Of a stretch of 64,000 bases of DNA, positions 33,605 through 43,975 are shown piece after piece; the first letter of the stretch is position 1; every line of letters begins with the position of its first letter. The notes under the pieces were generated by a model. That model searched no databases. It worked only from the letters and a program-made list of their open reading frames with translations, and had not been told where the DNA came from. Source of the stretch: Pectinophora gossypiella (lineage: Eukaryota; Arthropoda; Insecta; Lepidoptera; Gelechiidae); NCBI RefSeq assembly GCF_024362695.1, contig NW_026063250.1, positions 310,001-374,000 of the forward strand, written 5' to 3'. Position numbers and translations under genes: made by a program.

Positions 33605-36600
33605 CTTGATTTTACAGAATCAGAATCAGAATCATTTATTCAACGTAATTATCATGGATAAACTTGTTGAAGGTCAATGTAACATTTTTGAATTTACGTC
33701 ATTTCGCAAGGTGTTATGGCTGAGGAGAAGAAATGACAAGAAACTGCAACAGCAACACATCTTTTAAATCAATGAGGGTACATTACAAGTTATTTAATAA
33801 CTAGAGGAACACATTCAATACCAGACATTTTTATCATTTAGGTAATCATTAATCTTATAATAGGCTTTTTTACATAAAGTAAGCTTCACGTGAGCTTTAA
33901 ATTTGTTCTCTGACAAATTTAAAATATTATCTGGTATTTTATTGTAAAAACGTATACATAACCCCAAAAAAGATGAATTTAATTTACTTAATCTAGAATT
34001 TTGAACAACAATTTTATTTTTATTCCTTGTATTGTAAGTATGCCTTTCACAGTTTCTCGGAAGGAGAGATACATTTTTACGCACATACATAATGTTTTCA
34101 TAAATATATTGACTTGCGACCGTCAGTATATTTATTTCTTTAAACAGCTCCCTTAAAGAGTCCCGACAACGCAGATTATAAATAGCGCGAACTGCCCTTT
34201 TTTGAATAATGAAAATAGTTTCTACATCAGCGGCTCGACCCCACAATAAAATACCGTAAGACATTATGCTGTGGAAGTAGCTGAAGTAGACAAGTCTAGC
34301 AGTGGGTACATCTGTGAGTTGTCGGATTCTTCTGACGGCATATGCTGCTGAACTTAGCTTGCCCGCTAGTGATACAATATGTGGGCCCCATTGAAGTTTT
34401 GAATCTACAGTAATTCCTAAGAAAACGGTGTGTTCAACAAAATCTAGTTTCTCGTCGTTAATTTTAATGTTATTATTTACTTTCTTTACGTTTGGTAGAA
34501 CAAATTTAATACACTTCGTTTTCTTAGCATTTAGAACTAGGTTATTTACTGTAAACCAGCTTAGAACCTGCGACACAGCGCTGTTTGCTTCGTCAAGTTC
34601 CTCTAACTTTCTATCGATTTTAAATATAAGAGAAGTATCATCCGCGAACAGTACAATGTCAGCTTGGTTCTGTACTACATAAGGTAAATCATTTATGTAC
34701 ACTAAAAAAAGGAACGGCCCCAAAATGGATCCTTGAGGAACTCCCATTTGAACATGAGAGCCCGAAGAAGTCGTACTATTGATTTGTACCTTTTGTATCC
34801 TATCACCTAGATATGAATTTAACAAACTGAGAGCTCCATTATTTAATCCATAGTGCCTCAATTTCAAAAGCAAGGTCTCGTGATCCACGCAGTCGAATGC
34901 CTTAGACAAGTCACAGAATACTCCTACGGCATTCTGCGACTTCTCCCAAGCATCGAAAATGTGTCGAACAAATGTGACACTCGCGTCTGTTGTAGACCGA
35001 CCCTTAGTAAAACCAAACTGCTGGCTGTGAAGTAAGTTATTTAAATTAAAATGACATAGCAGTTGGTCGAGAATAATTTTCTCGAAAATTTTACTAAGTA
35101 CTGGTAGAATAGAAACCGGTCTATAATTCGTGGGGTCTGATTTTGTGCCCGATTTAAAAAGAGGTATAACTTTACTGATTTTCATTAAATTTGGAAAAGT
35201 GCTATTTTCAACACTCATATTAAAAATGTAAGCTAGATATGGTGCTAAGATATCAATAACAGAGCTCATCAATTTGACAGACAATCCCCATAAATCTTTC
35301 GAGGTTTTAAGTTTCAGCTGTTTGAATACTTTAACAATACTACTCGGATCAACGCGTTTAAAATCAAATAATTCAGTGCAAGCAGTAACATTACTTTTCA
35401 ACAATATATCAGCTTGAACAGGAGAGGACCTGAGAGATTCTGTAGTTTTTACAGGGATGTTCGTAAAGAATTTATCAAAAACTTCAGCTACATCTTTATC
35501 TTGTTTAACTAACCCAGTGCTCGATTCTATATTATATTCTAATTCACGCGGTTTCGAAGCCTTTGTTTCGCTATTTATTACTTGCCAAACTGCCTTTATT
35601 TTATTATCCGCGGTCTTTATTTTACTACTAATATGCATCTGTTTGGCTGTATAACACACTCTTCGAAATATTTTAGAATAATTTTTGACGTAGCTTTTAA
35701 AACTATCAGTGTGTGTATACGTTTTTTCCTCATTTAAAGAATAAAGAGTATTTCTACTTTTGCGAATGCCTACGGTAGCCCAGTCACTAAACTTGAATGA
35801 TTGACTGTTGGTAACTACCTTTTGAGGAAAATTATGTTCAAATTCTTTATGGATAATAGTAAAGAAATCCCTGTAAAAATCGTCAGGATTGTCTGTATCA
35901 AAGTTTGGACAAGGTAAGTTACTTATAAGACTATTTCGATATTTCTCTATCCGAGTATCAGTGATGGGTCGTGTACGAAATTTAATTTTCTGAACATTTT
36001 TAAGTACTGGAAAACTGACCAGCTGCCCACTGTGATCTGACTTAAAACAGTTAAGGATACTGTTGTCTTGAAAGTCACAATTGCAAAAAACGTTATCTAA
36101 ACATGAGGCAGTTGTTTCTGTAATTCTAGTTGGCTCCATAAATATATTAACAAGGTTAAAAGATGTAAACAAACTTAGAAATCTAGTTGTAATTGAATCT
36201 ACTTCATATAAATCAACGTTAAAATCTCCACACACTATAATGGCTTTATTACTTTTAGATATGACCTTCAGTACATTTTCCATCACTGATTCAAAAACTG
36301 TGAAGTTAGCACTGTATGGGGGTCTGTATACGGCTACAACAATATGTTTCTCTGTTTCTATACATGAAATCTCCATAGTGCCCTCTATCGAAAGTCCAGT
36401 AATATCTTTGCGTTCTTTATATTTTAAACTATTTCTGATAAAAATAAGGGAGCCACCACGTAATTTGATCTTTCGACAGAAAGCGCTAGCGAAATGATAA
36501 TTTTTAAAACCGAATAACAATTCATAATCCTTCAACCAATGCTCTGTAATACATAAAATGTCAATAAAAAATGTCTCTAAAAATAATTCTACGTCTAATT

Positions 36601-36690
36601 CTTTGCCAGAGAAGCCTTGAATATTTTGATATGATATTTGGATTTTTTTGTAACAGTAGAGAGTAATCAGTTCATATTAATGCAAGCACA
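33605..36690 (-). mobile_element. LINE (CR1/L2-like) nested in the DNA transposon
   Basis: On the minus strand the element ends ATAAATGATTCTGATTCTGA with short TGATTC repeats (complement at 33616-33634), a simple-repeat tail instead of poly(A), as in CR1/L2-group LINEs. Its ORF2 frame is open from about 36676 down to 33815. The 5' end lies close to 36690, where sequence unrelated to the LINE begins. No ORF1 is present, so it is probably 5'-truncated. Its body is not seen in copy B. Confidence 0.85.
33815..36676 (-). CDS. LINE ORF2: endonuclease and reverse transcriptase, intact frame
   Basis: The open frame runs about 950 codons without a stop. It begins upstream of the first internal start-like codon: residues reading YQNIQGFSGKELDV and CITEHWLKDY lie before 36535 and belong to the endonuclease (its N-x-x-G and EHW motifs). 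Further motifs are AVYRPPYS, GDFNVDLYE, CLDNVF and KSDHSGQ (the SDH motif) for the endonuclease. For the RT: NYRPVSILPVLSKIFEK, FCDLSKAFDCVDHE, GVPQGSILGPFLFL and catalytic FADD at about 34638-34650, then the C-terminal thumb region. No in-frame ATG follows the stop at 36677-36679, which fits 5' truncation. All RT and endonuclease catalytic motifs look intact. Confidence 0.88.
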   Translation of the reverse strand, partial: YELITLYCYKKIQISYQNIQGFSGKELDVELFLETFFIDILCITEHWLKDYELLFGFKNYHFASAFCRKIKLRGGSLIFIRNSLKYKERKDITGLSIEGTMEISCIETEKHIVVAVYRPPYSANFTVFESVMENVLKVISKSNKAIIVCGDFNVDLYEVDSITTRFLSLFTSFNLVNIFMEPTRITETTASCLDNVFCNCDFQDNSILNCFKSDHSGQLVSFPVLKNVQKIKFRTRPITDTRIEKYRNSLISNLPCPNFDTDNPDDFYRDFFTIIHKEFEHNFPQKVVTNSQSFKFSDWATVGIRKSRNTLYSLNEEKTYTHTDSFKSYVKNYSKIFRRVCYTAKQMHISSKIKTADNKIKAVWQVINSETKASKPRELEYNIESSTGLVKQDKDVAEVFDKFFTNIPVKTTESLRSSPVQADILLKSNVTACTELFDFKRVDPSSIVKVFKQLKLKTSKDLWGLSVKLMSSVIDILAPYLAYIFNMSVENSTFPNLMKISKVIPLFKSGTKSDPTNYRPVSILPVLSKIFEKIILDQLLCHFNLNNLLHSQQFGFTKGRSTTDASVTFVRHIFDAWEKSQNAVGVFCDLSKAFDCVDHETLLLKLRHYGLNNGALSLLNSYLGDRIQKVQINSTTSSGSHVQMGVPQGSILGPFLFLVYINDLPYVVQNQADIVLFADDTSLIFKIDRKLEELDEANSAVSQVLSWFTVNNLVLNAKKTKCIKFVLPNVKKVNNNIKINDEKLDFVEHTVFLGITVDSKLQWGPHIVSLAGKLSSAAYAVRRIRQLTDVPTARLVYFSYFHSIMSYGILLWGRAADVETIFIIQKRAVRAIYNLRCRDSLRELFKEINILTVASQYIYENIMYVRKNVSLLPRNCERHTYNTRNKNKIVVQNSRLSKLNSSFLGLCIRFYNKIPDNILNLSENKFKAHVKLTLCKKAYYKINDYLNDKNVWY

Positions 36691-36716
36691 ACGGTAAGGC
36701 TGTTTTTTCATCTGAC

Positions 36717-37579
36717 ATGTGCTACGTTGCTAGGTTTAATATCCACCAATCAGATAATTGGGTCCGATCAGAAGATCGGCACAATGAACCCGATTGTAGG
36801 GTATGCTACGTAGCATCTAGCATGTTACTGGTGGAAACGCAGTCTAAATGTGACGTACTTACCTACTTCATTATTGATGGAACAGTATTCTTATCGTTTC
36901 CAGCTAACTACGCAATACCGAATATGCCACATTTAAAAGAGGAAGTGAGGATTGCTTGTGCCCTAATAAATGCCTTCGGAAAACGGGTGACAGATCACCC
37001 ACTCGTAAATGAAATAATCAACGATATATACCTTAAGCACGACGCCCCAAACTATCTGTGCGAGTTTGTAATACAAAACAATTTAAATCAACGCAGAGCC
37101 GCTTTCCAAGCTATAAACTCAAGTGAAGGCTTTCAACAGTTTCCCATCTTATCATATGAGGATCTGTTGATAATGTCTCTGGGGCCGTATCAAGTGACGC
37201 AGGCAAGAAGCTACTATGGCGAACATCTAAAAGAAACGGAACGTTTTTCATTGAAGTGTATGAAGATTTTGAAGTTGACTATAATTTAAATCAATACAAC
37301 ATAGTAGTTTGTGATTCTTGGCTGACAAGAGCTAAAATACTCTCGAGGCACCAGAGCAGCAGAATTTGTTTTGTATATATCTTGCTAATTAATAGTTTGA
37401 AAAACAGAAATAAACTTGTCGGTCACTATTGCAACTGTATAGTTGGAAAACGGACACTCGGGTGCTGTGCTCATGTCATGTGCATAGTTTGGTATATGGG
37501 ATGGGCTCGGCACCAAGAAATTCAACCCCCTGCTGCCTTTTTAGATCAAGTTATTATTTCTGATGAAGAAGAAGATTGA
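36717..37579 (+). pseudogene. DDE_Tnp_4-like transposase C-terminal half with SWIM zinc finger, frameshifted
   Basis: Two overlapping frames (36717-37289 and 37256-37579) make one protein fragment. The first has PHLKEEVRIACALINAFGKR, then a conserved-looking YEDLLIMSLGPYQVTQARSY. The frame shifts at a TTTTT run (37244-37248), and the second continues with FIEVYEDF, SRHQSSR and a CxCx8CxH cluster (HYCNCIVGKRTLGCCAHV), then WYMGWARH. This order (helical VRxxCALxN..., GxYQxxQAxSYxxEH, SWIM-like CxC...CxH) is what I remember from ISL2EU/Harbinger-related transposases. The N-terminal catalytic region is missing or unrecognisable. The nested LINE ends only about 30 bp upstream and may have replaced it. 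The protein is therefore inactive as it stands. Confidence 0.6.
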
Positions 37580-38285
37580 TTATTCAAGAAGACTGATATT
37601 CATTATCCTAATAGGTACGAATTTGTATAAAAAAAGGCTATTTGTTATAAGTATATACACTGTATGTATTCAATAACAATTAGTATTGATTTCATTTTTA
37701 AGCAAAATATAAATAACTATATGACTACTTTTACGATGTTTTATTTCATACTTTTATAAGTATGAATACTTTTAGAAGTATGTTTTTATAAACACAACTA
37801 AGAAAATCGATGAATAATTGAACAATGTGTTCATGTAATATGATTGTTATGAACTAAACAGCTTAAGGTCCCGTTGAATTGAAGGCACACACCCCATTGG
37901 TGTGTCTATACGAACTAGGTATGTTCCATACACTGCTGTAAAGTGGTCCTAAAAGCGAATTTTCACACCCCACCTGCTTTCACTGTGATTAGACATTTAA
38001 GCTGCCTTTCATTGAATAAACATAAAAACTCAAAAAGTGTGAAATTGTTAGACAATCATAGCAAATAACTTTGAGTGTGATTACCACGAGAATAAGTCAT
38101 GAGCTGTACATCTCACGACTCGTTTCTGGATTTCTTTTAAGTTACACATAAAAGTAAGTTATAGATATTTATTTTATCTATTTTCTATTTATTTATTTTT
38201 CAATAAAGTAAATATGTGGTATATTAAACACTAATATTCCATGCATAATCACTTAGTCACTGTATTCCAATTGCATATAAAAGTA
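37580..38285. other. 3' interior of the DNA transposon, no gene
   Basis: AT-rich non-coding sequence between the transposase remnant and the right inverted repeat. Confidence 0.6.
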
Positions 38286-38498
38286 AAATCGATTTGTTCA
38301 TACAACACTTTTCGGAACTTTCAAGCTAAATATCTTGAAAACGTGACGCTTTAGAGCATAGGTTCATTAAAGCTTTTTTGTGCAGAAAAGTGCCCCCTAT
38401 CGATATGCACAGGTTTCATCGTGCGCCGCAGTTTTAAAAAATCCGCTAGGTGGCGCCACCAGGCTATGCCAGCCTCCATAGTGAAATGTTCAATGCCC
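38286..38498 (-). repeat. Right terminal inverted repeat of the DNA transposon
   Basis: Complement of 33042-33246 with small indels. Confidence 0.88.
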
Positions 38499-38924
38499 TT
38501 TTCGAGTTATGAAGCGGCTTCTTGGGACGTGAAGTGAAAATAGATAGTACCACTTTGTTTCATAGAGATAGGAAATTCTATGTCTATGCTTTGTTTATTG
38601 AATGTTTATTTATATTTTATATTTATATATTTTTCCGATATGATAACACTTAAATGAATATTTTTCGATTACTTCTTCATTTTGTATTAAATGTATTAAG
38701 CAACTTTCCCGCCAAAAACACACGGAAAAATGAATGAAAATACTCAATCTTTGTTGCTTATTTAAAAAAGTAAAATGGTACTGAAGTGACAAAAAGCAAT
38801 TAGATTTTATATTGCTTATTTATTAATTCTATTGACATGTATGCGACCAAGTGAAGTAAATAAGTACCTCAATATTTTTCGATATTGGCTGTTTGATTCT
38901 GCTTTGCCAAAATTTCTTTGTTAG
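38499..38924. other. Duplicated block sequence, 5' flank of the Helitron gene (copy A)
   Basis: Aligns with 62365-63336 of copy B (for example CTTTCCCGCCAAAAACACAC and TACCTCAATATTTTTCGATA). No gene. Probably the promoter-side region of the Helitron gene. Confidence 0.6.
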
Positions 38925-40059
38925 CAGTGCTGCCAGATTAGGCGATTTTTCGCCATTTAGGCTACTTCGAAGGGTGTCGGGGGACTAAAAATTTTAAATG
39001 GCGACCGGTCGCCAATTAGGCTACTTTGGAAAAAAAATGGCTATGTTAGGCTATTTTCACCTACGCTGAAATAATCGCATCGCACACGAAGACATTTGAC
39101 ATATCAAAAATGTTTTTAGCGGGAAATTTACCTTACATCAATGTATTGTATGATTAGAGAAAGGCTTTTGTAATTATTATTTTCTGTAACTCTGGTTCAT
39201 AAATATATTGTCAATGGATACCGTATCGGGTATTAATTCTTCTCTCTCTGTTATTCCTGTTTATTTTTCTCTAAGGCTTGACCTTTAGCATTGCAGGATT
39301 GGCTACTTGACAACTAAGTAGTCAAATGAGATACCTTTTCCGAACTTTCAAACCGAACGTTTTCTTTGGAGTTTCTTTGGAAATGGAAATACAAACTGTA
39401 ACGTCATTAATAAAAGCGGTCAAACTTAGTAGGTACTCATGAATAAAAATCGATAATAAGTCAAAAATTAAATGAGATTAATTTTTGATCGTCTTAGACT
39501 GGCGTTTATTTGTAGATTAGAATTTACAATTTATCTTTAACCAAGTAAAGTACCCAATTTCTATTAAAAAAAAAAGAAACATCAGGCTATATTTGATATC
39601 TGAATCAGATACGTGTAAAAATGATATTGCTTCTCTTTATTTTGATCAGAATAATAATGGATAGAAGATGTGGTGTGCCTGGGTGTAATAATAACAACAA
39701 GGGTCATTATTTATACATAAAAACAAAGATAAAAGAAACATTATGTCTGTTATTCATGAAATTAGAAGGTAACCGAAGGGAAATCTGTACAGCGCCATCC
39801 GTATTCATATTGGGGAAGGGGGTTGCGTGGAAAGTTCCTCATAATTACGTTGGAGTTTGACAACGCCATCTATATTTTTTTGGGAACGTGACCTGAAAGG
39901 TCCTTCATTGAAAAATAAATTGAAAATAATCACAGTTTTAGACCACCTTTATTTTCTTTAGGCGATTTTGGGCTACATCACAAAAAAAACTTAGGCGAAT
40001 TTAGGCTACTTTACGACAAATTTTCGGCGATTTGGAAGGGCCTGGACATGGCAACACTG
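38925..40059. mobile_element. Non-autonomous hAT element with 8-bp target duplication
   Basis: Ends are CAGTGCTGCCA (38925) and, in complement, CAGTGTTGCCA (40059). The 8-bp target TTTGTTAG lies at 38917-38924 and 40060-40067, and occurs once in copy B (63329-63336, empty site). Subterminal copies of TTAGGCTACTTT-like motifs near both ends are typical hAT transposase-binding arrays. No transposase is encoded; the interior carries part of another MITE family (39780-39900). It sits 13 bp upstream of the first candidate ATG of the Helitron gene. Confidence 0.92.
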
Positions 40060-40071
40060 TTTGTTAGTCTC

Positions 40072-40157
40072 ATGAAAAAAAAAGTAAATTCGTACCCAAA
40101 CCGTTGGCGCGAAAAAGTGACAAGCGTTTTTTCACTTGTATTTCAAGATTTCCAAAG
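40072..40157 (+). pseudogene. Helitron gene, candidate exon 1 (copy A, 1-base deletion)
   Basis: ATG then an A-rich, basic reading, ending CCAAAG|GTAAGTCG. Copy B (63341-63427) has 87 bases, exactly 29 codons (MEKKSKFVPK... to SRFPK), and a phase-0 donor. Copy A has 86 bases because one G after the ATG is missing, which shifts the frame. Translation in A could instead begin at the exon 2 ATG. The hAT target duplication ends five bases upstream. Confidence 0.5.
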
Positions 40158-40429
40158 GTAAGTCGATTTTGTTATTAATAATTTAACAATTATTTATAAA
40201 TATTTAGGTATATGATAAGGTTAGTACCTTATCGTAAAAAAGTTAGCCATATAAACATAATTATTACAATTGTAATATCTTTAACTTTCTGTACCGATTT
40301 TCTCTTTTTCACATAATGAAAGTGAAAAAAATTAAAGGTAAGTAACCAACCTACCTATTTAAAAGCTATAATTCTTATTTTATTATCTATTAGATAAACA
40401 CAAATAGTACAGAAGTGGTTTGTTTACAG

Positions 40430-40520
40430 ATGAAGCGTTCAAGCGTCGAAATTCCATCGTGCTCTACAATGCGTCGCCGTCGCGTCGACGACGAGCCTGC
40501 TGCAACCTGCATCGGTGCCG
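40430..40520 (+). CDS. Helitron gene, exon 2 (copy A)
   Basis: TTTACAG|ATGAAGCG starts the exon and GGTGCCG|GTAAGTAT ends it. It encodes 30 codons plus one base (MKRSSVEIPSC... ending TCIGA), Arg-rich. Copy B has the same exon, with 21 extra bases and the same splice sites (63694-63805). The single leftover G pairs in phase with GT at the start of the large exon at 43976 to make a Gly codon, so the three pieces form one reading frame. Splicing is inferred from the sequence; there is no transcript evidence. Confidence 0.6.
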
Positions 40521-42224
40521 GTAAGTATTTAGATTTTAACGAGCTCAATTCCAGTTTACCAAACGATCGAGTGATTTTATGATGATAAAATAGCCGCTTG
40601 ACATCAGTCATGGAAAATACTTAATAACAGGCATTAGGTACCTACCTACTTAAATCAATTGCATTGTCCCTACTTATGCTGTGTGACTAGAATAGGCGAT
40701 AATTAATTTTATTAATATTTTTTTAGATTATGTAAGTATGTTGGTAGGTATATGAAATAAGTTAGTTAACCTATGATAAATTTAGATGAGATCATAACAC
40801 TATAGATAATAATAATACGATTGAATCCTTTTTGAATTATAACAATCTGAGTGTGATAAGTAGGTCTGTAACAAATTACCTATAATACACACAAAAGTTA
40901 ACCTATGACCATAGTATTATTACTTATTCTATGCTATACTAATACCACTTAATATTCTGTGTGAAAAGTTAAACCTTTCTCTAAAATCGTGAAAAAGCCA
41001 ACTAAATAAGTAGGTATGTCTGTTTTATGTGTAGAAGAAGTAGCATATTTTATCAAAAATGTCAAGTTACTACAGATAGTTAAATAAAACTATAACCAAT
41101 CTTATAATAATATTATAAGATATTAACTATCTAACTAAGAATTATAGAAATAAGTAACTAGGTAACAAAATTATTATAAAGTTACCTACTTAATTATATA
41201 CTAATACAGCTATTTATAATAACAAAATTATATCAAACAAGTTATTAAGTAAGTATATAGATATAGAGATATCGAAGCTTTGAAGTATTTAGTTTATCTG
41301 AAAAAAAAAAGTTTGAATGCTATAATAACATTTGTCTACAATAAACTTATTTAAATTACTATCAAAGGGTGTATGTAGGTTTGTTTATATTTTGAATATG
41401 GTTAGGAATATGGTTATATATCTTGATGACCATGTGGTGGGGACTGAAGGAAACTAATCTAATTCAACCGACTTCAAAAAAAAGATTATCAATTTGACCC
41501 ATATGTTGTAATGTGTGTTAAATTTTCCATATATATGCCTGTATGTTTGTCTATGCATTTCGTAGAAACTACAAATCAAATTGCAATGTTTGTTTATTAA
41601 GTATCGTCCAACATAGGAAAGAATGCAAGTTTCATCAAAATTAGGCTTAGTAATTTCCAACTTATTGTTGAAAAACAGTTAAAAATTAGGAACCTTGTGT
41701 TTCGACTATACTAATAGAGGCTTAGAGCATAAGTAAGTATGGATACCTACTAATGGTTTGAGAGTAAATTAAAGAAAATTGGAAAACGGTCAAGGGTGTG
41801 TCGGACACTACATACATTAAACAAATTATAAAACATTTTATAATATTTCAGTGTTTTGGTAATGATGGTCACTGGGGTATTATTAGGGACACTCGAGTTT
41901 ATACAAATAAAAAGTAATTTCAAAATTTAGATTCTAATGTATTCAACTAAATATTATTTCTTACTTTTTATTTGACAGATTTTGAAGTCCGTTTTATTTT
42001 TGAAATTACTTTTTGTGACAGCTATAAAGTAATAAGCAAAATAAAGTAACAACTTTATAATTATTTTGTTTATTACTTTACAGCTATCTAAAGATATGGA
42101 AAACGCCGAATACAATGAGTGTCTAAAAAATACCATACCTCCACAACCCTGATACAGTAAAAATATAATGTAGGTAGGTATATATACTATGTTATACGAT
42201 ATTTTATGTGTATATGTACCTAAA

Positions 42225-42470
42225 GTTCCGTCCATAGAAAAGGTTAGTAAAGGAAAAATCTGTGTATGTAAGTATGTATACGTATCATACGTAGATACAC
42301 GTCTAACGCATAAGTACGAGCGAGACAGACCATTCTAACGTAGTATTATTCTTTATTTGATGCCTATAGCTTAAGTGAAGTTCAACTCGATCGTCTTATA
42401 TCTAGATACTTGAATTTCGCCATCAGAATTTTCTTTTACTAACCTTTTCTGCGGACGGAACCTTCGGTGC
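42225..42470. mobile_element. MITE-like element with 32-bp inverted repeats
   Basis: TTCCGTCCATAGAAAAGGTT (about 42228) matches the complement of AACCTTTTCTGCGGACGGAA (about 42441-42460), continuing inward through TAGTAAAGGAAAA / TTTTCTTTTACTA. The right end runs on into the CGGTGCGCGAGTCCAAATCG string common in lepidopteran repeats. No ORF. Confidence 0.65.
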
Positions 42471-42954
42471 GCGAGTCCAAATCGCACTTGCCTGGTTTTT
42501 TTTAAATTTTTGACAAATATACACCTACTTCACGTGTATTAGTCTGAAATAATCTCACACTATGATGCAACAAGATCAAAAGAAGAACAAAAACTGGTAT
42601 TACGTTTTCCTGTTATTTTATATTAAATTTTCGAAATATTCCGTCTATAGAGTGCTGCATTGCGTACATACATAATATCTCGCCTATTTTCCATTGGGGT
42701 AGGCCGAGAACAGACTGTATAATCCTTTATTTAAGTAAAGTGCAGTGTAATAAATCGACATGTCTTCTAAATATTTTATAACGAGGGTTTGCGTTGCGTT
42801 ACATCAATTGAGTTGAATGTTTGTATACCCGTACGTCACCCTCTCGATGTCATTGGTCTTAGTCATTTTGTTAGGTAGGTACCTGAATTAAATATTTATG
42901 TTATAATGATGTAATTAATTGCTTAATATTTTATTAAAACTGTCAAAAGGTTAC

Positions 42955-43310
42955 TAATGAGAACGTTGAGGAGTATATGTGGGATAACTTTGAATCATAA
43001 CATAGTGTGTTAAGGGACTGTTGTAAAAGAAAATGTAGTGAAGAGAATTGTCAAAAGGACCCTTAGATAGGTTGGACAAGGCCAAGATTTATTATACGGA
43101 TGTAAGTGGTAAAATCCGAAGTGGATGGCCTAGGTGGTACATACCTCGATTAATTTCAGGATGTTTAAAGAAAAGCCACGGTCAAGAGTACTGGGAACCG
43201 GCGAGCATGCATAAATGAGTGTACTTTGATAAGAGTGGTAGAAGCGAAAGTGATGTGTCAGGATCGTGGTAAGTGGAATTGCGTGGCCGATCCCAACGGA
43301 AAATAGGCGT
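42955..43310 (+). pseudogene. Decayed RTE-like LINE reverse transcriptase C-terminus
   Basis: Several frames together read the familiar C-terminal region of lepidopteran RTE-type RTs: RTLRSICGITLN (about 42962), IYYTDVSGKIRSGWPRW (about 43090-43140) and STGNRRACINE ... VMCQDRGKWNCVA (about 43190-43300). Multiple stops and frameshifts separate the pieces. It lies in the candidate intron and is dead. Confidence 0.6.
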
Positions 43311-43975
43311 AATCTTAAGTATGTGTTTTTTCGAGAAAGTTGCTTAGCCATTTTCTATATTGTAAAGTCGGCGCCTCGTATTTTTTTCACTTCAGCCACA
43401 GCTACGATGGCAATTTGTCGACTTAATTCATCGACCTTTGATGTTCAACCACAATGTGTGCTCTACATGACCGTAGCGACTGAAATGATTATCGGCGGCG
43501 TCTTTGTGCGGCACGAGCTGGCGGCACTGTGTGAAAGTGCTTAAACGAATGCCATTTTAACTACTTATTAAAAAAATACCTACCTAGGTTTATTGATCCG
43601 ATTGAAATTTTATATGTATGCGTAGTTTTTTTTTATATTAGGTAGGTAACTTAATTCTCATATAATAATTATTGCATTCCCTATAATAATATAGGTGAAT
43701 AATTGTTTCATTAAAAAATAGATTGTTGGAGAATGATAATATTAATAATTGATATTTTAATTTAAGTACTTATGTAGGGTAAACTGCCTAATTATTAGAA
43801 CCTTAAATGATTGGTACGGTCTAATCATTTTTCGGCACCGAATATATCAAAATGCAAGGAATATATCAAAATGTTCTTATTTTTTTTTTCTTAATAGTCA
43901 GTAGGTGTGTCAATAATAGGGTGTATTACCTTATCTATTAAATAAATTAATATCTAAAATTTACTGAATCCTTAG

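Larger units (their letters stand above)
33042..38498. mobile_element. DNA transposon with about 205-bp inverted ends; carries a LINE and a broken transposase gene
   Basis: 33042-33246 (GGGCTATGAAC...) matches the complement of 38286-38498 (complement begins GGGCATTGAAC...) over about 205 bp, including GTGGCGCCACCTAGCGGATT on the left arm. The whole 5.5-kb block is missing from copy B, where GTCCGCATAAACTTTCGAG (62353-62371) is the empty site. Inside are a 99-bp tandem duplication, a minus-strand LINE (about 33605-36690) and a transposase remnant with DDE_Tnp_4-like C-terminus and SWIM-type zinc finger (36717-37579). I could not define a clear target duplication. Family assignment (Harbinger/ISL2EU-like) is inference. 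Confidence 0.85.
40521..43975 (+). other. Long candidate intron of the Helitron gene
   Basis: GTAAGTAT donor to TCCTTAG acceptor (43969-43975). AT-rich, and holds a foldback MITE (42225-42470) and a dead RTE-like LINE piece (42955-43310). Ends of another dispersed repeat (ACCGACTTCAAAAA near 41466 and TTTTGAAGTCCG near 41980) are visible. I see no gene of its own between 40521 and 42224 or between 43311 and 43975. Confidence 0.5.

Noticed and set aside
43266..43544. 92-residue ORF near the RTE remnant
   Set aside because: Frame is not the one giving the RTE-like peptides and matches nothing recognisable.
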